From Pyricularia pennisetigena (taxonomy: Eukaryota; Ascomycota; Sordariomycetes; Magnaporthales; Pyriculariaceae): a stretch of DNA of 64,000 nt. Positions 11,942-23,031 of the stretch are shown piece after piece. Under the pieces are notes generated by a model. That model did no database searches. It worked only from the letters and a program-made list of their open reading frames with translations, and was not told the DNA's origin. The DNA lies in assembly GCF_004337985.1 (NCBI RefSeq), contig NW_021940919.1:1-64000 (forward strand). The letters are read 5' to 3'. Positions within the stretch are counted from its first letter, which is position 1; each line of letters opens with the position of its first letter. The position numbers were made by a program, and so were the translations under genes.

Positions 11942-12463
11942 ATGAAGAAAAGAACCGGTCGCCGACAACAGAAAAGAGTCACAACGTCACTGATGTTTCC
12001 GTTGCTTCATTCCCAAATTATCGATGCTGTCGGCAAGGACATATGTCCAGCTTGGGAAAACAACGCACAGCAGGACGGTCAATGCACCAATGATTACGAC
12101 ACAAACGTATCTGGCCGGTTCAGATGTTCCAATCGGGCATGCTTCAAAGTCTGGGGCAGTGGCCTGGTGGCGATTCGAATAATGGCATTCGATGGCAATC
12201 GCTACAATGCCATCGTCTACAACCAGCATTGCAAAAAATGCAACAGCCTCGGAATCATGAAGCTCGACGAAGCCCGCTATGTCGAGAGAGTATCTTATCG
12301 ACTCAAAAGATGGGCAGGTGTTCGGCAGGAAACACCACCCTATCAAGAGAAAAGTGGTCCCCCGCATATGGACGAACTTTGCGAAGGATGTATTCAAGGC
12401 CATTGTCGGCAGGGAAACCGCGATGATCTCATCTCTGGATTCCAAAATTTGGCTCTCAGCTGA
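11942..12463 (+). CDS. 3CxxC-type zinc-finger protein
   Basis: An intronless 173-aa frame with the features of the fungal zf-3CxxC family. These are GRFRCSNRACFKVWGSGLVA (first cysteine pair and conserved W), YNAIVYNQHCKKCNSLG (second pair), a YVERVSYRLKRW segment, and H-x3-LCEGCIQGHC near the C-terminus. Length and order of metal-binding pairs match the family, which also includes receptor-transporting-protein-like domains in animals. The cellular role in fungi is unknown. All metal ligands are present, so the gene appears functional although it sits between decayed stretches. Start is the first ATG, about 50 residues before the first cysteine pair. Confidence 0.75.
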   Translation: MKKRTGRRQQKRVTTSLMFPLLHSQIIDAVGKDICPAWENNAQQDGQCTNDYDTNVSGRFRCSNRACFKVWGSGLVAIRIMAFDGNRYNAIVYNQHCKKCNSLGIMKLDEARYVERVSYRLKRWAGVRQETPPYQEKSGPPHMDELCEGCIQGHCRQGNRDDLISGFQNLALS

Positions 12464-14878
12464 TTTGGGAGGGAAGTCTGACAAGCCGTCTCCCATCATG
12501 CCGCGCTGGATCGAAGTAGCGATCCGGGCCTTGTGCCGCTCCAGGAGCTTGGTCTCGAGTTTGGTGTCTGAGGTGGCGGGACATCGTGCTCTCCGTATTT
12601 ATAACTTTGATAGTAGCGCCCAGCAGATCACAGCACATGTTTATCGTGTGCAACTTTGGTACAGCCCTTTCTATTGAATCAACAATACCTTTATAGCTTG
12701 AATAAAGTTAAAAGTACGAATATCCATAGGTTTAAGTTCTCAATCACCCATTTTCACCCCATCTAGTGCCAATATCCCAAATCTACTTATTGCGACCTTT
12801 TTTTCGTTCAAATGCCGAATAGATAACCCGAGTCCCCGAACGCCAACACCAAACCCTAACCACCTAACAGCCGTGCCTTGACCGCTAACACGTGGACACT
12901 GACCGCTAACGCCCGAATAACTAAAGCCGAGGCAGAACGCATCGCTCAGCAACCCGCCGAACTGATACCAAATCCAAGAAAGGTTGAAAACCATCAAGTG
13001 TAAATCTAAGCTATTTCTGACCCTCCAAAGACTGCCTCGCCACCCTTGCTATTTCAAATCGCAAATGCTGAGTGGCGAGGTGACGTTTGTGGGCGACATC
13101 TCGAAGCGAACGCAAGCTATTCAAGGCAGGTGATGCTTCGTCAACATCTGTAATGATATTGAGGGACAGGGGGTCACTAACTCGTCCTCGCTTAAGCCCG
13201 GGATGCGAAATTGCGGTTTGTGGGCGTCGACCGGAGCAGACTGTATCCAGGCTTTCGTTAGTAGACATGAATAGGAGGAATCAAAGTGCGTTGGAACGAC
13301 GAAAAGAACAGGCAAACCAATGATAAACTGGCCTCGCGGCTTCTTTTTCCCGAAACACGCCAAAAATACTCCGCATATATGCATTGCTCTGAAAGATAGC
13401 AAGGAATCGAATTTGGAGGATGCGATGACAGGAGTCAATCTACCAGGCTACAGGGAATGGAAATCGGGTTATATATACACATATTCAAACCCGCAGACGT
13501 ATGGACGAAGGGCTTGCTCGATGGTCGAGCGAAGACATCATCCCCAAGGACTGTTTCAGACATGCGAGGGAGGATGTAAATATTGAACGCCATGATCTCC
13601 AGAGGGATCAAAATGGCGTGGAAAAATGATAGGTATACAACTAGGTAGAATAGGGATTTAAGTAGTCGAAAAGGGATGGCGAAAAGAAGAAATCAGAACG
13701 AGAACAAGATAAACACGTAAGACTTTGACAACCGAAAGGGAGTCATGGAGTGATCTGGCTAGATGGGCCAAAGCAATAATGGCAGATTTTCCCATAGTTG
13801 TTTGCGATTATGTTTGTCGCGCTCGAGATGAAGGAAGACCCAAAAAAGCAAAGAGATAGAGACAGGGACAGAAAAGCGCACTTAGACACGGTAGGTACTT
13901 GGAGCTCCTCACGAACAGTCCAGTTGGTAGAGCACATATAGGAATAAAGTAAGGAGCTTTCACTTGGTCTCGTGGTAGGTATCTTGAAATGCCTCACTAT
14001 ACCCGGGCTTGGCTGCCACGCTTGGTATTGGCTAGTGCCGCAATTTGGACAGGGACGCAGGGATGAGGTCATTCAGTTACCAAACCAACATTGGTGTCAC
14101 CCACCGCCTTGACCGCGTTAAGAGGAGATGGCTTTTCTGGGCTTGACTTTAACGGACAGGTCCCAATAAGGCTCTAGTAACGTGGATTGAGAAATTTCCA
14201 ATGCGTTCAAAATTTTCAGATATTTTTAAGCCCAAACAAACAGTTTTGTGTCTTCTAATATACCAACCGGTGCGCTTAGGATCAATACAAACTCAGTTTT
14301 TGTGTCCCTGGCGTTCTTTTGAAGTAAACGACTTCGAAAAGCCTTGAATTCGGTCGCTTGATGTGCCGCTTAATTCAACACCCGTTTCACCTTGGATCTT
14401 GATGCTTGCTGGCCCCAAACTTAGGACTCTCGAGTCCGGACGGTATTGTCCGACTTGTTGCCACCAGTTGGGGCCTGACGGCGAACATACCCTTACATCT
14501 GAAAAAAGCCACGTTGAGCAAGGGTTGTTTCCGAAGTAATTGATTGGTTGGATGTGCGGCCTTCTAGCATCGTTGAAAACACTAAGTAGGGCGAGAAGCT
14601 CCCTCGACTGGTTGATCGGATTGTCAACCAAGACTGAACTTCCTTTTCATATGAGCTAGCCAAGAGAAATTGCCACGGGTGTCAACCAATAAACAGATGG
14701 AGTAGAAATCCTGAACACACGGAATAAACGCTCCGCCCCTCAAGCATAACAACAAAACAACTAGGATGGAACTCGGTCTGTAACACCACTTGATCCCTTT
14801 GTACCTTGTCGTTTGCTTTACACAAAAATCGACCTGAGTCCCTGAAGAGTTGTCCCACTACCCAATGCTACCACGAAA
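12464..14878. other. Intergenic, short uncertain ORFs only
   Basis: No gene can be named. A minus-strand frame at 14,293-14,631 (about 112 codons, containing GPNWWQQVGQY) and another at 13,011-13,268 (coiled-coil-like C-terminus ending RVARQSLEGQK, preceded by a possible CATTACAG splice acceptor) read more coherently than chance. They lack family motifs or complete structures. Around 12,876-12,910 the motif TGACCGCTAAC occurs twice within about 30 bp. Confidence 0.4.
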
Positions 14879-15355
14879 ATGAAAGGAGCAATCAAATTCC
14901 ACTGCCGAAGCACCACCCTCCACTGCTGGCACACATTTCTATCCCTACCCCGCCAGGCTCCGGTATCGTGGCATCGTGCCCGGCTACGTGAGGAACTGGT
15001 GGAGCGCCGTGCCGCTGTTACATCAATTTCACGATTGAGCGAGACGGCCGACGTCGCTTTTACGATCAGTAGAGCGCGGTTTGACGGACACCGCTTCCAA
15101 AGTCATATGCTTATTGCGGTGCCTGCAGGTGTGCTGCTGTATATGGTGGCCAAGTTCAGCCTGCGGTGGGCTTTTTATCGTATCGTGGCATTTGCGTGCG
15201 GTGCGAGGGGACGAAAATTAAAAGATGTTAGGGAGGTTGTCAACCCTAGGAAGACTGGCAAGGTCGATGAGGTTGAAGGACGACATGGGTTAGATCCGCG
15301 GATCTGCAGGATTTGGGCAAAGAGGGTGAAGGCTTTTTGGCCTTTGCTTCCTTGA
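14879..15355 (+). CDS. Conserved fungal-specific small protein, function unknown
   Basis: A 158-aa frame whose middle and C-terminus match, from memory, a small family conserved among ascomycetes. The recognisable stretches are ELVERRAAVTSISRLSETAD, a hydrophobic helix around LLYMVAKFSLRWAFYRI, REVVNPRKTGKVDEVEGRHG and the C-terminal VKAFWPLLP. I know of no assigned function. The N-terminal 30 residues do not look family-like, so the true start could lie in an unrecognised upstream exon or at a later codon. The reading frame is unbroken. Confidence 0.6.
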   Translation: MKGAIKFHCRSTTLHCWHTFLSLPRQAPVSWHRARLREELVERRAAVTSISRLSETADVAFTISRARFDGHRFQSHMLIAVPAGVLLYMVAKFSLRWAFYRIVAFACGARGRKLKDVREVVNPRKTGKVDEVEGRHGLDPRICRIWAKRVKAFWPLLP

Positions 15356-16033
15356 CGCAATGCGTCGGGCGCCGACGGATTGACGTAATCGGGCAGAACC
15401 AAGCGAAATTCGATAGTATTCGTATTGAGCTGGTTACTCTGCCTTAGCAACCTTTCAAACATCTCTGCCCGTAAGTAGCTAATACATGCCCCGAAAGTAA
15501 TTTTGATCCAGTCGTTAACAAATCAGCGTTGCTATCCACCCGTTCTCCAGACCTCAAGGCATGTATGGGCGGCCGGCGGCCGGCGGCCTCCTGCATAGTG
15601 TCGAGGTGTGAGGTATAATTTCACTGTTCCCGTTGTCGTTAATTACCTGCAGCCGGAGACTTTGGCCCGTTTATACTATGACGGATAGCCTCTGCATAAG
15701 TGCAGGAAACTGAGGAGGGGAAATCCCTTCTGCAGTTAACAGCTTGATGTTATTGCACTATCCCCTCCTGCTTATGCTTAACAATTTTCAAGAGAACATC
15801 ATTGCCATTTGCCTTATATGTTGCATGTCAACTTGGGTAGGTGGCACACTTGTGAGGCTATTTCATTTCGATCAAATCCTCTCCCTAGTTCCTTTAACCC
15901 TTGAACTTGCAAATCTAAGCTATTTTTCCATTTCTCCCTTGGCCCTTCAACTTTTGAAACCTTTTGTTTTCTATTTCATCTTTTGCCGCTTTCTCAATAC
16001 GTATTTTGTGAGCACCGCTAGCAAAGTTCCACA
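15356..16033. other. Upstream region of the kinase-UPRTase pseudogene
   Basis: No gene seen. A GC-rich palindrome-like patch (GGCCGGCGGCCGGCGGCC) lies near 15,571-15,588. Pyrimidine-rich sequence typical of fungal promoters and 5' leaders precedes the ATG at 16,034. Confidence 0.35.
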
Positions 16034-18101
16034 ATGTGCCTCAACAAAACCAAAACTCCAAACATAATCGGCATTTACGGCCTTCCAGGGGCCGGAAAAA
16101 CAACCCTGTTATCTCAGCTCCGCCAAATGAGAGAAGCATGGTTCGGGGAATACGACTATTATGAGGGCTCTGAAGTCATTGATTCTGTTGTCGACGGCGG
16201 TCTAGCTGCCTTCAAAAAGCTGCCGCACGGAGATAAACAACGCCATAGGGCTTCGGCTGTCCGACAGATTGGCAGGGATGCCTGTCACAACGGCAAGAGC
16301 GCCCTGGTTACCGGCCACTTTACCTTGCCAAACGATGGCCTTGACGGGGGTTTACAAGAGGTGTACACTGAAGCCGACCTGGAAACATTCACGCATATCG
16401 TCTATCTCAAGGTCCCCGCAGAAGATATCCGCAAGCGATGCGCTGCTGATATGCAGCGGAAGCGAGCATCATTTCCTGCTGAGGAGGTGAGCAAGTGGCA
16501 GGATGCCGAGGTGGAGAGGCTGTTTCACCTCTGTTTAGACAGAGGTATCGTCTTCGCGACTGTTAGTGGAGAGAAGGAAAAAACGGTGCAGCGCGTCGCA
16601 GACCTGTGCTCCTTCTGGAATTTCAGCGAGCAGCAAAACTCAGATCTTGCAGTGTCCATGGTCAGTATGATGTTCAGCAACGCCCAACTTGAGCGGTGCA
16701 GCAACATCCTGGTGTTTGATGCGGACCGCACACTTGCCCCTCAAGATTCTGGAACGCTGTTCGTGGAAAAGGGCCTGAGCAATGGCCACTTAAGACAACT
16801 AGAGGGGACTGACGATGTTCTCAAGAGGGTTTCGGCGGCCCGTTGGGCTATACCCATCGTGCTTTCCAGCAAGTGTCGGTGCTGCTGGAGAGCTTCGAGT
16901 GCTTCGACGAGACGTATGATTCCATTTGCGACACCGTAGCCAACCAAATCACCGTTTATCAGGAAATGACCAATATTCTGTCACGGGCTACCCGGGATCC
17001 GCGGGTAATTCCGGTGGTAGTGACAAGTGGCGTTCGCCAGGTCTGGGAGATGGCGCTTCAACGAATAGGGCTCCAGGGGATTCCTATTTTTGGTGGTGGC
17101 CGAGTCAGGGACCAATACGTTGTAACCCCCCAAACCAAAGCAACAATCGTGGAGTGGCTTGCTACTATCAACAGCCGAGACTGACGTCGCGACGTTACGG
17201 TGTATGGGGATAGCCCCTTGGATATCCCTATGATGGTCCAGGCCGGACAAGCCTTCGTGGTTGTCGGGCATGAAGAAGCCCGGAGTGTTACGATGGATTG
17301 CGAGCTACAAAAAGCCATCCAATCTGGGGTTTTTCGGAAGTCCCTTGGAAAGAATTTCGAAACAAAAGTCAAGCAGATCCTGTTGCCGTCGACTGTTACC
17401 CCGCGGCTTCGCTTGCCCATTGCGGATTTGCAGTATCCACTGGAGGCCTTTGAAGTTCCCATCTACATCGCGCCGTCGACGGCAGCAAAGCTTCTCGCTT
17501 CTCCCATGCGCGATGCCTCAATCGAAGGCCTGACCCTACAAGACTCTCACGTCCAAACCGGACGATTCTTAGCGACGCAGGTCGTCACCGAGGTGATTGG
17601 CCTGGAGAAACACACCATCCCGCACGTACAAGGCCAGAATACCTCCGGGTACCGGCTTACAGACGAGAAACGAACGTTGATCGTCGCTATGATGCGGGGC
17701 GGCGAGCCGATGGCTAAGGGCGTGCACAGAACCTTCCCTCTGGCGAGGTATGCATTCGCTAAATCCCCGCAAGACATTGCTTGGAGAGAGATGTTGCGGA
17801 TATGGCCAACATCTTACTGGTCGATTCGGTCATTAATACAGGCAAGAGCATGATCGATTTCGTCGAGCATATCCGAACTATTAGCTCTAAAGCCAAAATC
17901 CTGCTCGTCGCAGGCGTAGTTCAGGCTGGTGCGATCGAGCTTGCGTTTGATGGAATCTATGAGGGGGGCAGCCTCCGGGTGAAACTACGGCGCCACGGAG
18001 ATGTGGGAATTGTGTCGTTGCGGGTATCTGAGAACAAGTATACAGGAGGGAAGAGTACTGATACAGGGAACAGATTGTTCAATACTACGCATTGGGATTG
18101 A
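16034..18101 (+). pseudogene. Kinase-HAD phosphatase-uracil phosphoribosyltransferase fusion, disrupted
   Basis: Three domains follow in order. (1) An adenylate-kinase-like P-loop domain with Walker A GLPGAGKT. (2) A HAD phosphatase-like domain: VFDADRT as motif I, VVVTSG as motif II, VYGDSPLDIPMM as motif III. (3) A UPRTase domain: LIVAMMRGGEPMAKG and the PRPP-binding loop VDSVINTGKS, ending TDTGNRLFNTTHWD. This architecture is known in filamentous fungi; UPRTase salvages uracil to UMP. The reading is broken three times: a frame change near 16,829-16,833, an in-frame TGA at 17,182-17,184 just before HAD motif III, and a frame change near 17,779-17,783. Both frame changes look like loss of one T from a T-run. 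The stop argues for real decay rather than sequencing error alone, but the frameshifts could be assembly artefacts. Homology is continuous across all breaks, so inactivation looks recent. Confidence 0.8.
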
Positions 18102-20025
18102 GGGGGAACTGGAGAAGCCATTGTTTCTTATAGGATTGGTTATGATTGAATGTGCAGCCTACAGAAAAATGCACGTCATGGAATTTAAGTTTGTATCATC
18201 GTTATATAGTAAATCCTTACGGCGCTGAGCATACATGCTCACTTCTGCCAGTATCACTTGCAGGCTAATAATTGTATTTTTCTTCAGGCCTTTCGTTGCT
18301 AGCTAGTCTTGCATTCAGGCCCCGTGTAGTTTCCTCTAGGCAAACAGCTGATATAGCTTGAGGTCCGTCTTTAATGCAGGCCAAGTAGGCAATGTCATTT
18401 GCAAGCTTGAGCTCATGGCGTGGGGCGAGAACATACTCCGACCTGGGAAGATTCGTTCGGGGAAGCCTTTCGGGTTATTTTCTTCAAACTGTGTTTTAGT
18501 GCTGGTCAGTTGCAACGCTAGCTCATGGAATGTTTTTCGACCGGAAAGCCCAGTGGAATGCAGCCATTTTTTGCGCCCAAGCTATATCTAAGCACTATTG
18601 GGAGTTTTTTGAGGCTTCTGGAGCTAGACATGCAGAGGGATAGGAACCTGCAATGATTTTTTTGTCTCCACAATTAAAGTGGTATATGGTAGGCCTCCCG
18701 CGGTGCAGCCACCGCTAATGTGAGGTGATACTGACGTGATTGCTCCTGAACTGCGTATACGGTCACAGCCAGAAAAATAAAGAAGACATCCAGGATGCGA
18801 GTGGCTCCCCTGGTAACCAGTAGAAAAGCTTATTGTACAGGGTACATTAATACCCTTTGAGCCAGAGAATTTTATAAGTGGTGCATATGGGAAAATAAGT
18901 ATATGTTCTCCGTTGAACAAATACTTAGGTTGTCCACTACCAAGCATTTGTCACTACTTTGTCTTTTTTATTATCCTGACCAACTACATAAGCACGATTG
19001 CGGGATTTAAGATAAGCAGATATAGCCAGAATTGAAGATGAGATGTACGACGTGACGGACTACAATTAATAGGCTGGGGCTTGCATGGTAAGCGGCCAGA
19101 TTTGCATAGGAGTTACACGAGCTGATCGTGAACATTCAGCCACAGTTTTACTATTGCCAGCTCGGAAAAGATCAGCATTAATAATCTTAAGTAACTGATG
19201 CATGAGTTTGCCTCCTCTTGTGCAGGTTCCTGTCTAGGCTACCTGGCGGCACGGCATTGCATAATTCCGGGCTCCGGACAATGCCATTGTCCGCACTTTG
19301 TAGTTGCAGCTCTTGAGGGATTTAGTAAAGTAGTCTGACAAGCCGTTAATGAAGATGTTGGCCTCGGACGGTACACAGACGACCTCGCATATCGTTAATC
19401 AGCTAACAGAGCTATTTGGGAACAATGAATCCACAAGAAATTGACAGTTGCTGTGGTTGACTATCGACATTGGGAAATATGGGATGATGACAGAGTCATA
19501 GATCTTATCAAAACAGGAAATCGTCCTCTTGCGCTGGGACCGGTACCCGCCAACGAAGAGCCGTGATAACACTGAATATTACCGAAAGGGCATAGATACA
19601 CAGATCGATGACTCACCATGTTGTAGCTTAACGCGAGGATTGGTTGCTGTCTGCGTGATTGAGATAAGCAGCTGCGTGGCCCATCTGCATTGGCCTTCAG
19701 AGTAAATCATCCAACGAACCAACTTTGATACATGGAGAGTAACCCGAGAAGGAGAAAAGGACCCTGTGGGATGATGTTGCTGATCTCGGTAAAGACCATG
19801 TCGATAGACCCTGCTGGAACGGTGCCTTGACGCTCTATAGTGCAGGCAATCTACCCAAAAAGTGTCTGAGAGGTGTTCGCATGCGCCAAATTCCTATAAG
19901 CTTCCAGCTTTCGCTAAACTTATAAATCTGGGCAATTTTCTCTCGTCTTACCCCTTTAAAGCCTGGAAGACCATAGTTTTCCTAATATTCAGCCTGAGCA
20001 GCTATATTTAACTCCTTTTTGCAAT
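18102..20025. other. Gene-free AT-rich stretch
   Basis: About 1.9 kb without a credible frame on either strand. The last hundred bases before 20,026 are T-rich and presumably contain the promoter and leader of the dynamin-like gene. No repeat ends or transposon motifs are evident by eye. Confidence 0.5.
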
Positions 20026-22698
20026 ATGAATTCTGGCTTTGTCAATGGCGTTAATGGCGGACTCGGCGAGCGTGGGAATTCGGCCACATTGGACAAGGTC
20101 GATAAACTGCGCGAACTCATCGGCAGCCGGATTTCCCTTCCACAGGTATAACTCCTATTCCGCCTAATTGTACTATACAAATTCGCTGCTGTGTTCATGA
20201 TTTCTGACGATGGTCTTGGCTCGTATATAGCTTGTCGTCGTCGGTGACCAAAGCTCCGGCAAAAGCTCTGTCCTCGAGGGCATCACTGGCTTCGCATTCC
20301 CACGGGATGCAGAGTTATGCACTCGCTACGCAACTCAAATTACCTGCCGCCGTGAAGATTTTGAGTCTGTCACTGTGAACATCGTCCCCCACGAGGATAC
20401 AAACCAGGATGAGGTTGCCAGGCTCAAGCGCTTTTCTCGCACTTGGAACACATCAGTGGAGATGGATAACGTGAAGCTCGGCGAAGTTTTCAGAGACGTT
20501 AATCAAGAGCTTGGTATTAGCTCAGGTCGGCGTGGTCCGGTCGAGCTCAATCCTGGGAATGCTTTCAGCCAACATCTGCTGAAGGTCGAAATCTCTAGTC
20601 CCAATGTAAGTTTTCCATCACTGTTGCGCGACTTTTATGCAGTTGCAACATGCTAATGGTATTTAGCAAGAGCATTTTACCGTAATCGACGTGCCTGGCA
20701 TATTCCGCACAGAAACGCTTGGTGAGTCCACCCGTCGTAGTCATCTATCCCAAAAGCCTAAGCCTGAGCGAAATCCTTCTGACTACCCGGCATTCTGGGC
20801 AGGCCTAACTACTGAAAGCGACATTGTCCTGGTTAGGAACATGGTAATGACCTATATGAAAGATTTCAGAACCATGTATGTCACCAACCACATATCTTCT
20901 TGCAATCCAGCCATGCGCTCGCTGATACAGACTGAAACGACGTGACATGCCAGTATCCTCGCCATAGTTCCAGCCAATGTCGACCCAGCAACCCAGGAGA
21001 TTTTGAGGCTAGCCAAGAAGGTTGACCCTAACATGAAGAGGACCATGGCCGTCTTGACCAAGCCAGACCTTGCGATCGAAACTACCATAAAGCAGATTGC
21101 AATTGACCACGTTAAAGGTAAAAGAGGTGAATTGACATTGGGCTACTACATCGTCAAAAACCGTGGTCCAGACGACGCCGGCATGACATTGGAGGAAGGC
21201 CAAAGAAAAGAAACAGCTTTCTTCTCTGCGGAGCCATGGTCGGACTTGAAGCGGACCGGCAAGACGGGAACCGAAGCGCTCAAAGCCCAAGTTCGCGCCC
21301 TTCTGGCCGATCTGGTCAAAAACGAATTTAAAAAGCTTAGGTCCGAAGTCGAAGAAGAGCTGCGGACGCTGTCAGATAAGGAGCGTGCCATGGGGCCCCC
21401 GAGATCTGACTCCAACTCACAGCGAGCCTATCTAGGTAGCTTGTGCGACCAATTTCAGTCCATCACTCGTGACGCACTGAATGGCAACTACACACAGCAT
21501 GTCGAGTTTTTTAGCAAGGAGTCTCACAGGCTCATCACTCGCATTGTGGAGCTCGACGAGCAATTTTCAGCTGGGATATGTGCATACGGCCACACTCGAG
21601 CATTCACCAATAAGCAGAATTCTGGGCCGATTGTATTGCCAAAGAAAAAGGGGAAGAAAGTTTTGGTCGATGAGCCTGGGCGTCTCACGTCTGAGAGCAA
21701 CAATCCAATTAATCCTTCTATCGAATTATCAAAGGTGTTTCCGATCGTCAATGAACTCTCTGCATCAAACGACTGGAATCCTCTAAATAGCGCCTTCGGT
21801 GCAGTGGAAAACTCGTTCGAGAGTGACGAAAGCATTATGGAGTATATCCGCAAAGTTTACACCAACAGCCGGAGTGCTGAACTAGGCACGGCAAGCCAAC
21901 ACCTACCTGTGGCTATCCTACAAATAGTCGGCACTAAGCTAACACTGCTCACCTGGCCAGTTCAACGGATCGCTACTTGCAACTGTATTCATGGAGCAGT
22001 CCAAAAATTGGCAAGCACTCACGAAAATGTATATTTGGATTGCCAGCCGTCTGGTTGAAAGCTTTCTCAAAGATGCCATCAAGGCAATCTGCCCGGACTC
22101 CCAAGTCGAAGAAGAGCTGTGTGAAATCTTCATTCGTGATCACGTTGGTATTTCCTTTGCTAGTGCTGAAGAGCACGCAAAGCTCCTGCTGAAAATGGAG
22201 CGTGGGTGCCCCCCATGGACGTTGAACGATTACTTCAACGACAACCTATCAAAGAACCAAGGAAGCCGACTTGTTTCCAATATCAGAAAAGTCGCCGGCG
22301 TGGCATCCGAAAGTTTGGGAGAATGGCATTCGGAAAAGATCGCCCACACGCTTACCGAGGACCAACTCCAAAGCATAGCAACTTACAATCAGAGCAATGC
22401 CGAAAATATGCAGGAATATATTCACGACGTCCTCGAAAGCTACTACAAGGTTTCCATGAAGCGCTTTATTGACAACATATCCTTACACGTCGTACACCAC
22501 GATTTGCTTTACGCTGAAAGCGGTCCGTTGAAAGTTTTCAACTCCAAGTTCGTGCATGGTCTAGGAGAGGCTCAATTGGAGCAGATCGCTGGTGAAAGCA
22601 GCCTTGTGAGGATAGAGAGGGAGAGGCTCGCACAGGACATCGCGAGCTTCAGGGCCGCATTTGATGTCCTCAAAGGCACATCCGTTAAAGGCGGTTAA
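20026..22698 (+). CDS. Dynamin-family (Mx-like) large GTPase
   Basis: Six exons: 20026-20145, 20231-20605, 20667-20721, 20803-20875, 20954-21890 and 21961-22698, about 765 aa. GTPase motifs are complete: G1 GDQSSGKSS (about 45-53), the G2 threonine in ATQIT, G3 DVPG (173-176), G4 TKPD (243-246) and a VKNR motif after it. A helical stalk follows. The C-terminal 100 residues form a GTPase effector domain (YNQSNAENMQEYIHDVLESY onward). There is no PH or transmembrane segment, as in the soluble fungal Mx-like dynamins common in accessory regions. Intron 5 begins GCAAGC after ACG and ends GGCCAG; family alignment supports direct joining of ELGT to FNGSLLATVF, so this is a second probable GC-AG intron. 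Introns 3 and 4 are multiples of three, so an unspliced reading stays open through intron 3. Expected activity is GTP-driven membrane or polymer remodelling; the target is unknown. Confidence 0.85.
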
Positions 22699-23031
22699 TC
22701 GGTTGCGGACATTCACTCTGTTGGATTGGCTAGTGTCAGCGTTTTTGATACATCACTCTAGTCGATCGTTATGTTTGGTACTTTTCGCACGAAGAAAGCA
22801 CGCCAGACCACGGCAAGACATCCTGTGATAGTTTCAATTCTTATAGTTTCACCTGCTGATTTTACAAACCGATCAACTACTTTCACTTGCTCCAACTTCG
22901 GACGTCGAAAGTGTGTTAAATATCAATCTGGAGTAGGAAAAGGATCATTACAAAGAATGAAATACAATTCAGTTTTGCCGCTATTGACCGACCCACATCA
23001 ACCTTGTCCTGTCTCTGGCCAACTGCGAAGC
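22699..23031. other. Convergent 3' intergenic spacer
   Basis: About 330 bp lie between the stop codons of two convergent genes. Both 3' UTRs and polyadenylation signals must lie here; no further feature is visible. Confidence 0.4.

Noticed and set aside
12876..12910. Two copies of TGACCGCTAAC as a possible protein-binding repeat
   Set aside because: Only two short copies in decayed sequence; not distinguishable from chance.
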